Shown here in pieces: positions 9,596 to 17,266 of a DNA stretch of 64,000 nt. The first letter of the stretch is position 1. Every line of letters starts with the position of its first letter. Both the position numbers and the translations under genes were made by a program. Source of the DNA: Chitinivibrio alkaliphilus ACht1 (GTDB lineage: Bacteria > Fibrobacterota > Chitinivibrionia > Chitinivibrionales > Chitinivibrionaceae); the NCBI RefSeq assembly GCF_000474745.1, contig NZ_ASJR01000008.1:1-64000 (forward strand), given 5' to 3'. A model generated the notes under the pieces. The model was not told the origin of the DNA, ran no database searches, and saw only the letters and a program-made list of their open reading frames with translations.

Positions 9596-10622
9596 TTTTC
9601 ACCTGCTCTTTCAGGGCCACCTTTCGCTCAGACAACTTCTTCTCGTAGTTGGTTACATCCTCAATAAAATTGATAATATCTTCCTGCAACTTACACTTAT
9701 TGAGGTGATTAATATTGACAATCCCTCCGGGACTCATCACATTTACTTCAATCAGCTTTTCTCCAATTAAGTCAAGACCAACAAAGTAGAGCCCGTCCTG
9801 TACCAGCTTCTTTCCGATACGCCGACACAACTTCAACTCCCCCTTACCTAAGACATGCTTTTTCACCGATCCCCCCACAGAGAAATTTGACCGGGGGTCA
9901 TTTTTGGGGGGAACACGCCGCATAGCGCCCAAGGGCTCTCCATTTAACATAAGTACCCGAACATCACCGTCTTCAGCCCCCTCAACATACTCCTGCAGTA
10001 TCACATAGTTTGAGGTCCCACCGGAAATACCGTCGATGTAGAAATCTAAGAGGGAGTTGATATTTTGCCGCGCACTTTTCTCAATGACAATAACCCCGCT
10101 TCCCCCAAACCCGTCCAGGGGCTTCATAATCATCTTTTCCCCGTCATGCTCATCAATAACCTTCTTCAAATACTCCTTGTTTTTTGACACATAGGTGGCA
10201 GGAATCAAGTTGTAGTCTGGGTCGTAATACGATGCCGTGTACACCTTATTATTTGCCTCCCGGAGGCCTTCAACGCTATTCAGAATGAAGACATTATTTT
10301 TTACAGAGTCAAGGAAATTAAGGATGAAGGAATCCATGGGAGGATTATCCCGCATAAATATGGTATCAAACCCTTCAAGGGGAAGCATGTGTTTTTTAAA
10401 TTGTGCATGCTTATAAAAGGATACAAAATTTTTTGAAATAGTCTCCGTCTTTTCAAAGGTCTCACAGAACGCCATGGTAATACAATCACGGATTGTTAAA
10501 TTCTTCGGCGTTGTTATAGAAACGGTGTGTCCCCGCTTTACAGCTTCATGAATAATGCGCAGGGTAGAGTCTTTCTTTGGATCCACCGCGTCCCAGGGAT
10601 ACATTATGAAACAAATATCCAT
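9588..10622 (-). CDS. ATP-grasp ligase, glutathione synthetase/RimK-like
   Basis: 344 residues. The N-terminal third resembles the GshB substrate domain (MDICFIMYPWDAVDP, DTIFMRDNPPMD). The ATP-grasp part is clear: EKMIMKPLDGFGGSGVIVI (lysine and glycine-rich loop), QEYVEGAEDGDVRVL, and the metal-binding end LIGEKLIEVNVMSPGG. GshB-type enzymes join an amino acid to a peptide carboxylate using ATP. No gshA is seen nearby, so glutathione need not be the product. The next gene overlaps by 8 bases, and pairing with the DUF1704 fusion points to a shared substrate (inference). GAGAGG precedes the ATG. Confidence 0.85.
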   Translation of the reverse strand: MDICFIMYPWDAVDPKKDSTLRIIHEAVKRGHTVSITTPKNLTIRDCITMAFCETFEKTETISKNFVSFYKHAQFKKHMLPLEGFDTIFMRDNPPMDSFILNFLDSVKNNVFILNSVEGLREANNKVYTASYYDPDYNLIPATYVSKNKEYLKKVIDEHDGEKMIMKPLDGFGGSGVIVIEKSARQNINSLLDFYIDGISGGTSNYVILQEYVEGAEDGDVRVLMLNGEPLGAMRRVPPKNDPRSNFSVGGSVKKHVLGKGELKLCRRIGKKLVQDGLYFVGLDLIGEKLIEVNVMSPGGIVNINHLNKCKLQEDIINFIEDVTNYEKKLSERKVALKEQVKNA

Positions 10623-10786
10623 ACAAAACCTCTCAGATATTGGTATTTGTGCCGCTTAGTATAGTATATGTTTCTGCCCGTGCGCGCGGTATTTTTTTAT
10701 CCTTTCTTTTTTTCAAATAGAAAGGATTTCTGGGAAAAAAACCTCCCTATTCTTTGCGCGCTCCCAATTCCCGAGTATTACCCATA

Positions 10787-10812
10787 AAAAAAAGGCGCCC
10801 CACGGGGACGCC
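10787..10812 (-). terminator. Terminator downstream of rng
   Basis: A GC-rich stem (10794-10801 with 10804-10812, one bulged base) is followed on the minus strand by a run of eight T (complement of the A run at 10786-10793). It lies 25 bases past the rng stop and isolates rng from the ATP-grasp gene. Confidence 0.8.
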
Positions 10813-10836
10813 GAAAAGACACCTCTATGAACGAGG

Positions 10837-12387
10837 TTAAATATGTTTTTCCGTAATGGGATCTGTTTTCCCCAGAGGGTATACCTCAAACTCATCTTGA
10901 TCAAGATTATAGTCGGCCACAATACGTAGTCGGAACCCGTGTTGTGACTCCAGATCTTCTATCATGGTTTTTTCCTTATCCAGAAGGTAGTCCGAGGCAC
11001 CCAGGGGAACATTGATAGAGAGACGACGGGCAATTGTGTCATCGGCGGCAGCCCTATGAAGCCATCGTTCAATGCGTGTTGCTAAGGTGGCCGGAGAAAA
11101 GACACGCCCAAGACCGGAACAGGCAGGACACACATCGGTGAGAAGCTCCTGTAGCTCTGGACGAACCCGTTTCCGTGTAATTTCCATGAGACCAAATTTT
11201 GACAGACGGGTCAGATTCGTTGTGGTAGTATCCTTATCAAGAACAGCCCGCATCGTTTCTTCTATCTTTTTTCGATTGCGCGGGTTCTTCATATCGATAA
11301 AGTCAACCACAATAATACCGCCGATATCTCGAAGACGAAGCTGCCGACCAATCTCATAACATGCAGCAAGGTTTGTCTCAAAGACAGTGTTTTCAAGATT
11401 GTTGCTCCCCTTATTTCGCCCTGTGTTGACATCAATAGCGATCAGCGCTTCTGTATGGTCAAAATACAAATACCCACCATTGTGCAGCCACACCTTCCGT
11501 TTGATAGACTTATCCAGGTCTCGCTCAATATCAAAGGCATCAAAGAGGGGAATATCACTTTCGTAGTGGGAAATGCGCTCCACCATTTCCGGCGAAACCT
11601 TTTCCAGATAATCCACGACTTCTTCATAATCAGCCGAACTGTCCACGATAATCTCCTGCACATCCCGTGAAAAAAGATCGCGCACAACCTGCGTCACAAC
11701 CCCGCGTTCAGTGTAGAGCTTTTTCGGACCAATTCCCTCCAAGGCAGCTGTTTGAATTGCATGCCAGCTATTCACCAAGGTTTGAAGCTCCTTGCGAATA
11801 TGGTCGGAGGAGACACGTAACCCAATGGTACGAACAATACACCCCAGCCCGGGAGGAAGCATGGACCGAACAATCTTTTTGAGCTTTCTTCTGTGATTTT
11901 CATCCTCTGTCCGTTTTGAGACGCCTATCATGTGTGAATCGGGAACCAGGACGACAAACCGACCGGCAAGGCTGATTTGCGTACTTAATTTCGGGCTCTT
12001 ATCACTAATGGGCTCCTTAATTACCTGCACCAAGATCTGCTGCCCCTCTTCAAGAACATGCTCAATAGGTACAAGGGGAATATTCCGTTTGTTCTTATGG
12101 GATCGATTGAGATACGCATCCACACTTTTTTTTGCTCCCCCACGGCCTTCGGGTAACAGAGTGGGGTCCACGTCGGAAATATGCAGAAACCCGTTCTGCC
12201 CAATCCCGATATCAACAAAGGCAGACTGTATCCCCGGTACGATTTTTGTGACGGTGCCCCGGTAAATATTTCCCAGAATACGTTTGCTGTCTGGCTGTTC
12301 AACCACAAGTTCAACCACACGCCCCTCTTCCAAGAGGGCCGCTCGTTTTTGTGTTGTTGAAGAGCTCAATATGATTTTCTTAGACAT
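10837..12387 (-). CDS. rng: Ribonuclease G/E family endoribonuclease
   Basis: 516 residues, RNase G length, without the long C-terminal scaffold of RNase E. An S1-like RNA-binding domain occupies ~35-130 (GNIYRGTVTKIVPGIQSAFVDIG). The catalytic DNase I-like domain holds the metal-binding aspartates in LIAIDVNTGR and IIVVDFIDM. The zinc-link CPxCxG motif appears as CPACSGLG. The enzyme processes 16S rRNA 5' ends and starts mRNA decay. AAAAGG lies upstream of the ATG at 12387. It is divergent from recA with ~210 bases between. Confidence 0.95.
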   Translation of the reverse strand: MSKKIILSSSTTQKRAALLEEGRVVELVVEQPDSKRILGNIYRGTVTKIVPGIQSAFVDIGIGQNGFLHISDVDPTLLPEGRGGAKKSVDAYLNRSHKNKRNIPLVPIEHVLEEGQQILVQVIKEPISDKSPKLSTQISLAGRFVVLVPDSHMIGVSKRTEDENHRRKLKKIVRSMLPPGLGCIVRTIGLRVSSDHIRKELQTLVNSWHAIQTAALEGIGPKKLYTERGVVTQVVRDLFSRDVQEIIVDSSADYEEVVDYLEKVSPEMVERISHYESDIPLFDAFDIERDLDKSIKRKVWLHNGGYLYFDHTEALIAIDVNTGRNKGSNNLENTVFETNLAACYEIGRQLRLRDIGGIIVVDFIDMKNPRNRKKIEETMRAVLDKDTTTTNLTRLSKFGLMEITRKRVRPELQELLTDVCPACSGLGRVFSPATLATRIERWLHRAAADDTIARRLSINVPLGASDYLLDKEKTMIEDLESQHGFRLRIVADYNLDQDEFEVYPLGKTDPITEKHI

Positions 12388-12601
12388 ATATACCTTTTGA
12401 TTAATTTATATGCATTTATTGTTCGATAAAAATATATTCACAGAAGAGAAAATATGCGATTATTTTACAGAATCGCCGGGATGGTCCTTGGCCATGGGAA
12501 GAGCAACGGGGACAGGGAAAAATGACCTCACGCCATGAAGAGACACCACAAGTCACTCAGTAAAGCTATATTACAATAGATACAACATGAAAGGGGTGAA
12601 T

Positions 12602-13668
12602 ATGGCACCACGAAAGAAAAAAACGGGGCAGTAAACCCCGATAAGGCCGCAGCAATTACTGCAGCCATGAGTCAGATAGAAAAAGAGTATGGCAAGGGAG
12701 CAATCATGCGTCTTGGCGATGACGGGATGGAGCGGAAAAGTATCTCCACCATCTCTACGGGGTCTCTCTCCCTGGATATCGCCCTTGGTGTTGGCGGCAT
12801 ACCTCGGGGACGAGTTGTGGAGGTATACGGGCCTGAATCATCCGGTAAAACAACCCTCTGTCTTCATGCCATTGCCAATGCGCAGAAGCAGGGAGGAACG
12901 GCCGTACTGATTGATGCGGAGTATGCCTTTGACGCAGACTATGCGCAAAATCTGGGCGTTGATGTGGATAACCTTCTTGTATCCCAACCAGACACGGGGG
13001 AACAGGCCTTGGAAATTGCCGACACCCTGGCCCGAAGCGGGGCCGTTGATATCATCGTCATCGACTCTGTGGCAGCCCTGGTTCCACAGGCTGAAATTGA
13101 AGGCGAAATGGGTGATTCCCACGTGGGGCTGCAAGCACGTCTGATGTCTCAGGCCCTGCGAAAAATAACCAGTGTTGCCTCAAAATCAAACACCACGGTT
13201 GTGTTTATTAATCAGCTTCGCATGAAAATCGGCGTCATGTTTGGAAATCCCGAGACCACCACTGGGGGAAATGCCTTAAAATTCTATTCTTCCGTGCGTA
13301 TTGATATCAGACGAATTGGGGCAATAAAACAGGACACGGATGTAACCGGAAACCGAACCCGTGCCAAGGTGGTGAAAAACAAAACGGCTCCCCCCTTTAA
13401 GCAGGCTGAATTTGATATTATGTATGGACAGGGAATTTCCTATGAAGGCGATGTCCTTGACCTTGCCACAGAATCAAACATTGTTGACAAGAGTGGCGCA
13501 TGGTACTCATATAACACTGAACGTATTGGTCAGGGGCGAGAAAAGGCCAAGCAATTCCTTTTGGAAAACCCGGATATGCTCGCAGAAATTTCCAAGAAGG
13601 TGAAAGAGGAGTTTGGTCTTCGTGAAGAAGATGCCCCCACCTCCTCGGAGAACTCCGCCGAAGCATAA
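12602..13668 (+). CDS. recA: RecA recombinase, with apparent -1 frameshift in its first codons
   Basis: Walker [37 protein letters not shown] and the acidic tail identify RecA. An ATG at 12667 would drop the N-terminal helix, has no ribosome site, and the sequence before it already reads as RecA ([19 protein letters not shown]). The proper start is ATG 12602, five bases after AAAGGGGTG, reading MAPRKKK, but that frame meets a stop at 12632-12634. The shift falls in A7 at 12617-12623: one more A joins [19 protein letters not shown] to the rest, giving ~356 residues. This may be an assembly error or transcript slippage. The in-frame part is intact and surely encodes functional RecA. Confidence 0.93.
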
Positions 13669-13681
13669 TTCATCATGACAG

Positions 13682-13712
13682 GCCGGTTCTATCTCTCAAC
13701 GACAGAACCGGC
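13682..13712. terminator. Hairpin between convergent recA and lipoprotein gene
   Basis: A perfect 9-bp stem (13682-13690 with 13704-13712) with a 13-base loop lies between the convergent ends. Neither strand has a strong T run after it, so termination strength is doubtful. Confidence 0.5.
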
Positions 13713-13727
13713 TCTCCCAAAAAGAAC

Positions 13728-15071
13728 CTATTCCCTGGGTCGAAATGGTTGTGTTGCTGCTGTACGCGTGCGTAAATCACCCCGTACGTAGGTTTCAACT
13801 GTATGCACCCGCTCCTTTTCAAACAAGGTTTCATTCATATACACCTTGTTTGTCATGGTTCGCGTAATAGAGAGCTCCTCATTTTCAATGGTATAGCGCG
13901 TTTCCAATAACAGCTCTATGGAAAAAAACTCCTCGGAGAAAGTACTGTCGATGCTCCAGCCGGGGCCATATATATGCGTAGTACTAACACTGTCAACATA
14001 CGCTTCTTCTATGGTAAAAGCGGGGCCGGTGCGAGGATCCTCAATGACCCGCTCATTCTCTTCAACCGTATCCTCGTCAACAATGAGAAGATCGTACTCG
14101 TGGGAAAGATGCCACTCATAGGAAAACAGCTGACTTCGCGGGGTATCTCCATGGTCATCATCTCCATGGTCATCATCTCCATGGTCATCATCTCCATGGT
14201 CATCGTCCCCATGGTCATCGTCCCCATGGTCATCATCTCCATGGTCATCGTCCCCATGGTCATCGTCTCCAAAGGGGAAATCTCCTTCATAGAGCTCTAA
14301 CACAAGGGTATCCGGTAACGGAATATCTCCGACCTGATCCAAACCCAAGGTGAGGTGGTCACCCTGGCGAGCGTAGGAAAGAGCGAGAGAATCCCCTCGG
14401 ATTTGCGTGGCAGAAACCGTGGAGATAGAAAATGTCTCCCACTCAGGATCATCAGTATGCAACTGGTGAATTCGCACCCACTCTTGCGAAAACTCCAAGC
14501 CAATTCGCGGTTCATCGATATGCATGGTATCACCGTGCTGAATCTCCTTTCGGGGAAGCCAATTTCCTACAAAAGAGAAGGAGTCCTCGTGGCCATGGTC
14601 ATCATCAATCCAGTTATCCGGTGGCACAGGCCCATCATAAGGAAGCAGATGCACCGTACGAGAGAGTTCACCATCATCGGTGTGAGCAACTTGATGGAGG
14701 ATTAGCTTATCACCGCGAAAGGAAAACTCCGTCACGTCCCCCGCTCCCTCGGGAAGCGTAAACAAGGCTTCTCCATACAATGCATCTTCGCTAATGCTAT
14801 CAAGGGCAATACTCTCAGATCGATACTCACCGCCTTCCAGGACATGCACTACCACCTTCGATTCAGAGATCTGAAGTATCTCCGTGGTATCTTCTATATG
14901 GATGGTGTCTGAAAGAGTACCATACTCCTCCACGATTGAAACAGTATACCAATCTGAGTCAAGCAGATCCGACCGTGCAGAATCATCCCCCTGCGGCCCC
15001 GTGGGATCACTATCGCTGGAACAGCCAAAGAGCACAACAAAAAAGAAAATATACCAAATATACGTTTTCAT
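13728..15071 (-). CDS. Lipoprotein with a (DDHGD)n metal-binding-like tract
   Basis: 447 residues from ATG 15071. The frame is open further upstream through the tRNA-Asn gene, which cannot be coding, and the signal peptide MKTYIWYIFFFVVLFGC starts here with Cys17 as lipobox cysteine. The mature protein has two similar beta-rich halves (each with 'G..L.....R.V' strands and a 'GDxLxL' turn). They are joined by about 43 residues of Asp/His/Gly in which DDHGD repeats eight times. Such His/Asp tracts bind Zn, Ni or Ca in other proteins; here that is inference. It probably sits on the periplasmic or outer face. No family recognised. Confidence 0.8.
   Translation of the reverse strand: MKTYIWYIFFFVVLFGCSSDSDPTGPQGDDSARSDLLDSDWYTVSIVEEYGTLSDTIHIEDTTEILQISESKVVVHVLEGGEYRSESIALDSISEDALYGEALFTLPEGAGDVTEFSFRGDKLILHQVAHTDDGELSRTVHLLPYDGPVPPDNWIDDDHGHEDSFSFVGNWLPRKEIQHGDTMHIDEPRIGLEFSQEWVRIHQLHTDDPEWETFSISTVSATQIRGDSLALSYARQGDHLTLGLDQVGDIPLPDTLVLELYEGDFPFGDDDHGDDDHGDDDHGDDDHGDDDHGDDDHGDDDHGDDDHGDTPRSQLFSYEWHLSHEYDLLIVDEDTVEENERVIEDPRTGPAFTIEEAYVDSVSTTHIYGPGWSIDSTFSEEFFSIELLLETRYTIENEELSITRTMTNKVYMNETLFEKERVHTVETYVRGDLRTRTAATQPFRPRE
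14146..14265 (-). repeat. Eight 15-bp tandem repeats encoding DDHGD
   Basis: Eight head-to-tail copies of a 15-bp unit (plus strand TCTCCATGGTCATCA and close variants, with C/T at position 3 and A/G at position 15). The unit is five codons long, so copy-number change would keep the frame. A further partial unit is seen towards 14280. The near identity of copies suggests recent expansion by slippage. Confidence 0.92.
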
Positions 15072-15175
15072 AGAACCCCCAAAATAAACATTGTTTATAC
15101 ATATAGTATACATTCGACACAGGGCGCAGTCAAGGAACGGAGATAAAAAACAGAGCAGACGTATAAAAGGGGTAT

Positions 15176-15202
15176 AAAAAAAGGCCCCGCTGATGCGGGG
15201 CC
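15176..15202 (-). terminator. Terminator of tRNA-Asn
   Basis: Perfect 8-bp GC stem (15183-15190 with 15195-15202), four-base loop, then seven T on the minus strand (complement of 15176-15182). It lies immediately past the tRNA 3' end. Confidence 0.9.
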
Positions 15203-15205
15203 ATA

Positions 15206-15281
15206 TGGCTGGAGTGGAGGGACTTGAACCCCCGACCCAGTGGTTAACAGCCACTTGCTCTGCCGACTGAGCTACACTCCA
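15206..15281 (-). tRNA. tRNA-Asn (anticodon GTT)
   Basis: A full cloverleaf reads on the minus strand: acceptor TGGAGTG/CACTCCA, D-arm GCTC...GAGC, anticodon stem AGTGG/CCACT around loop CTGTTAA (GTT), T-loop TTCAAGT, discriminator G and an encoded CCA at 15206-15208. It is a stand-alone gene with its own promoter and terminator. Confidence 0.95.
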
Positions 15282-15300
15282 GTATCGAAATAACGCCCAT

Positions 15301-15329
15301 AATATACGTGAGGAAAATGGAGGAGTCAA
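15301..15329 (-). promoter_or_regulatory. Sigma-70 promoter of tRNA-Asn
   Basis: On the minus strand TTGACT (15324-15329) and TATATT (15301-15306) are separated by exactly 17 bases, placing transcription start about a dozen bases before the tRNA. Confidence 0.75.
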
Positions 15330-15394
15330 GTTTTTTTACGTTTTATTTATCCCCGTCAAAATTGCGCGCAGAAACTCTTTTTTGTGCAACTGTG

Positions 15395-15423
15395 TTGACA
15401 GGAGACTATTTTATATGTATACT
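15395..15423 (+). promoter_or_regulatory. Strong sigma-70 promoter for the 15457 lipoprotein
   Basis: Consensus TTGACA at 15395-15400, a 17-base spacer, and TATACT at 15418-15423. The next gene starts 34 bases downstream. This is the best match to a housekeeping promoter in the window. Confidence 0.85.
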
Positions 15424-15456
15424 ATTGTTTTGTGACCCGTGAGGAGTAACTGTATC

Positions 15457-15858
15457 ATGAAGTCTTTCTCTCTAAAATGTGTCCTGCTGTGTTCATTACT
15501 GTTACTATTCTTTGGCTGTGATGAAGTGGGCTTTACCCGCAACGAAGTAACCTTCGTGAATAAATCAAATTCTCCCAATATCACGGTGCTCTTTCGTGCA
15601 GAAGAGTATTCCCTTTCTCCTGGTGAAGAAGTAACCATTGAGGGAGTACCACGTGGCTCATACAGTTTCTCCACGGAATATGTTGTTCCTGCAGATGAGG
15701 TGGGCGATGCAGATATTGATGGCACCGTAAGCTTTGAAACAAACACCACAAAGGTACGCGTCACGTACAACTCAAATACGGAAATGGAAACCGATGATGA
15801 TGGAAATACCACTTCAACCTTTCATATCTGGGCTCTAACCAGTAGTACGGACGGCTAA
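15457..15858 (+). CDS. Small lipoprotein, 133 aa
   Basis: Start at ATG 15457, about nine bases after GAGGAGT; an in-frame codon further upstream would add only six residues and spoil the signal. MKSFSLKCVLLCSLLLLFFGC is a lipoprotein signal ending at Cys21. The mature part is a single beta-rich domain (VTFVNKSNSPNITVLFRAEEYSLSPGEEVTIEGV) resembling small Ig-like or peptidyl-Asp-type extracellular domains, with an acidic DDDGN turn. Single gene with its own strong promoter and terminator, so probably well expressed. Function unknown. Confidence 0.75.
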   Translation: MKSFSLKCVLLCSLLLLFFGCDEVGFTRNEVTFVNKSNSPNITVLFRAEEYSLSPGEEVTIEGVPRGSYSFSTEYVVPADEVGDADIDGTVSFETNTTKVRVTYNSNTEMETDDDGNTTSTFHIWALTSSTDG

Positions 15859-15880
15859 CAAGACCGATACATAAAAAATT

Positions 15881-15918
15881 CAACAGGGGAGCCGTTGCGG
15901 CTCCCCTGTTGTTTCTCC
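15881..15918 (+). terminator. Terminator of the 15457 lipoprotein gene
   Basis: A perfect 14-bp stem (15881-15894 with 15898-15911) and three-base loop, followed by TTTCTCC. Confidence 0.85.
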
Positions 15919-15968
15919 GTGAAAACTGACGGGGCATAAGATATATTTCCCTTCAACGAGGAGGATAC

Positions 15969-16799
15969 ATGATTGTAATGGTAAACGGCCTACCCGGCAA
16001 TATGGCAAAGACCGTCATCACCGCTGCAGTGCAGCGGGGAATTGAAGTACTCCCCTACTCCCTAACAGGGGCAGATGTACGGGAAGACACAATTACCCAT
16101 GAAGGAATACACTTTTCCCTCTTACACCCCGATACGCGGGATACTGCCATGGAGGAAATTCTTAAAGATACCCCGGAGTTTATCTCCGTTGACTACACCC
16201 ACCCCACTGCGGTAAATGACAATGCCACATTCTATATCCGCCATTCTCGCCCGTTCGTCATGGGCACCACCGGTGGAGATCGAGAAAAACTCCATAAAGA
16301 TGTCTCTGCGGCGGGACTATCTGCGGTTATCGCCCCCAATATGGCAAAACAAATCGTGGCGCTTCAATATATGCTTCAAACCATGGCAAAAACCTTTCCC
16401 GATCTGTATAAAGACTACACCCTCTCGGTGGTAGAAAGCCATCAGAAAACCAAGGCAGACACGTCGGGTACTGCCAAGGCAATTGTAGACAGTTTTAATA
16501 AAATGGGAATTCACCCCATTACCCCCGAGGCAATTGAAAAGATTCGTGAGGATGCTCCCGCACAGGAACGCCTCGGCGTGCCCGCAGAGTACCTATCAGG
16601 CCACGCCTTCCACACCTATCGCGTGGTCTCCCCCGATGACACCGTGGCCTTTTCCTTTTCCCACAATGTTTGTGGGCGCTCTATCTACGGGGAAGGCACC
16701 ATGGATGCTGCCGTGTTCCTTCAAAAACAGATAGAGGCCGGCACCGCTGAGCGAGTGTTTTCCATGATCGACGTACTCCAATCAGGTACCATGCAATAA
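15969..16799 (+). CDS. dapB: 4-hydroxy-tetrahydrodipicolinate reductase (plant-type DapB)
   Basis: 276 residues. The N-terminal Rossmann motif reads VNGLPGNMAK; the active-site region is VVESHQKTKADTSGTAKAI, matching the DapB E(S)HxxxKxDxSGTA pattern; MGTTGG and IAPNMAKQI are further family marks. DapB reduces hydroxytetrahydrodipicolinate with NAD(P)H in lysine and diaminopimelate synthesis. The divergent start and the ESHQ form resemble the plant-like DapB branch rather than the E. coli type. GAGGAGG precedes the ATG. rpiB follows 10 bases later, likely one operon. Confidence 0.9.
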   Translation: MIVMVNGLPGNMAKTVITAAVQRGIEVLPYSLTGADVREDTITHEGIHFSLLHPDTRDTAMEEILKDTPEFISVDYTHPTAVNDNATFYIRHSRPFVMGTTGGDREKLHKDVSAAGLSAVIAPNMAKQIVALQYMLQTMAKTFPDLYKDYTLSVVESHQKTKADTSGTAKAIVDSFNKMGIHPITPEAIEKIREDAPAQERLGVPAEYLSGHAFHTYRVVSPDDTVAFSFSHNVCGRSIYGEGTMDAAVFLQKQIEAGTAERVFSMIDVLQSGTMQ

Positions 16800-16809
16800 G
16801 GAGCAACAG

Positions 16810-17265
16810 ATGTTTACCCAAAGTATAATTATTGGATCAGATCACGGCGGATACACCTTAAAGGAATCCGTAAAAGACCATCTCCTCCAAAAGGGGCTCA
16901 CCGTAACCGACGCGGGCACACACTCAGAAGCATCTGTGGATTACCCCGTATATGCACAAAAGGTGGCACGTGCGGTAGCCGCAGGTGAATATGGCGCAGG
17001 AATTGTAATCTGCGGAACAGGCATTGGGGTATCCATTGCGGCAAATCGATTTGCGGGAATACGTGCCTCACTCTGTCATTCCACGGAGTATGCCCGCCTC
17101 ACTCGCCTCCATAATAACAGCAATATCCTTGCTCTTGGTGGGCGATTTCTCACAGAAGAAGAAGGACGGGCCATTGTGGACACATGGCTTGAAACCTCCT
17201 ATGAAGGGGGCCGCCATGACCAACGACTTGCCTATCTTGATCGAGATTGCACAGATACGGAGTAG
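16810..17265 (+). CDS. rpiB: Ribose-5-phosphate isomerase B
   Basis: 151 residues, normal RpiB size. SDHGGYTLKE at the N-terminus, the catalytic-cysteine region ICGTGIGVSIAANRFAGIRASLCH, and HNNSNILALGGR are diagnostic. It interconverts ribose-5-phosphate and ribulose-5-phosphate in the pentose phosphate pathway. AAGGAG lies upstream of the ATG and the gap to dapB is 10 bases. Its end is separated by one base from the end of the convergent PHP-ACT gene. Confidence 0.95.
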   Translation: MFTQSIIIGSDHGGYTLKESVKDHLLQKGLTVTDAGTHSEASVDYPVYAQKVARAVAAGEYGAGIVICGTGIGVSIAANRFAGIRASLCHSTEYARLTRLHNNSNILALGGRFLTEEEGRAIVDTWLETSYEGGRHDQRLAYLDRDCTDTE

Positions 17266-17266
17266 C

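Noticed and set aside
12388-12601. LexA/SOS box before recA
   Set aside because: I searched by eye for GAAC-N4-GTTC and for TGC-type boxes and found no convincing palindrome, so none is reported.
15072-15329. N-terminal extension of the DDHGD lipoprotein by 86 codons
   Set aside because: The extension runs through the tRNA-Asn gene, its terminator and promoter, and would hide a clean lipoprotein signal starting at 15071.
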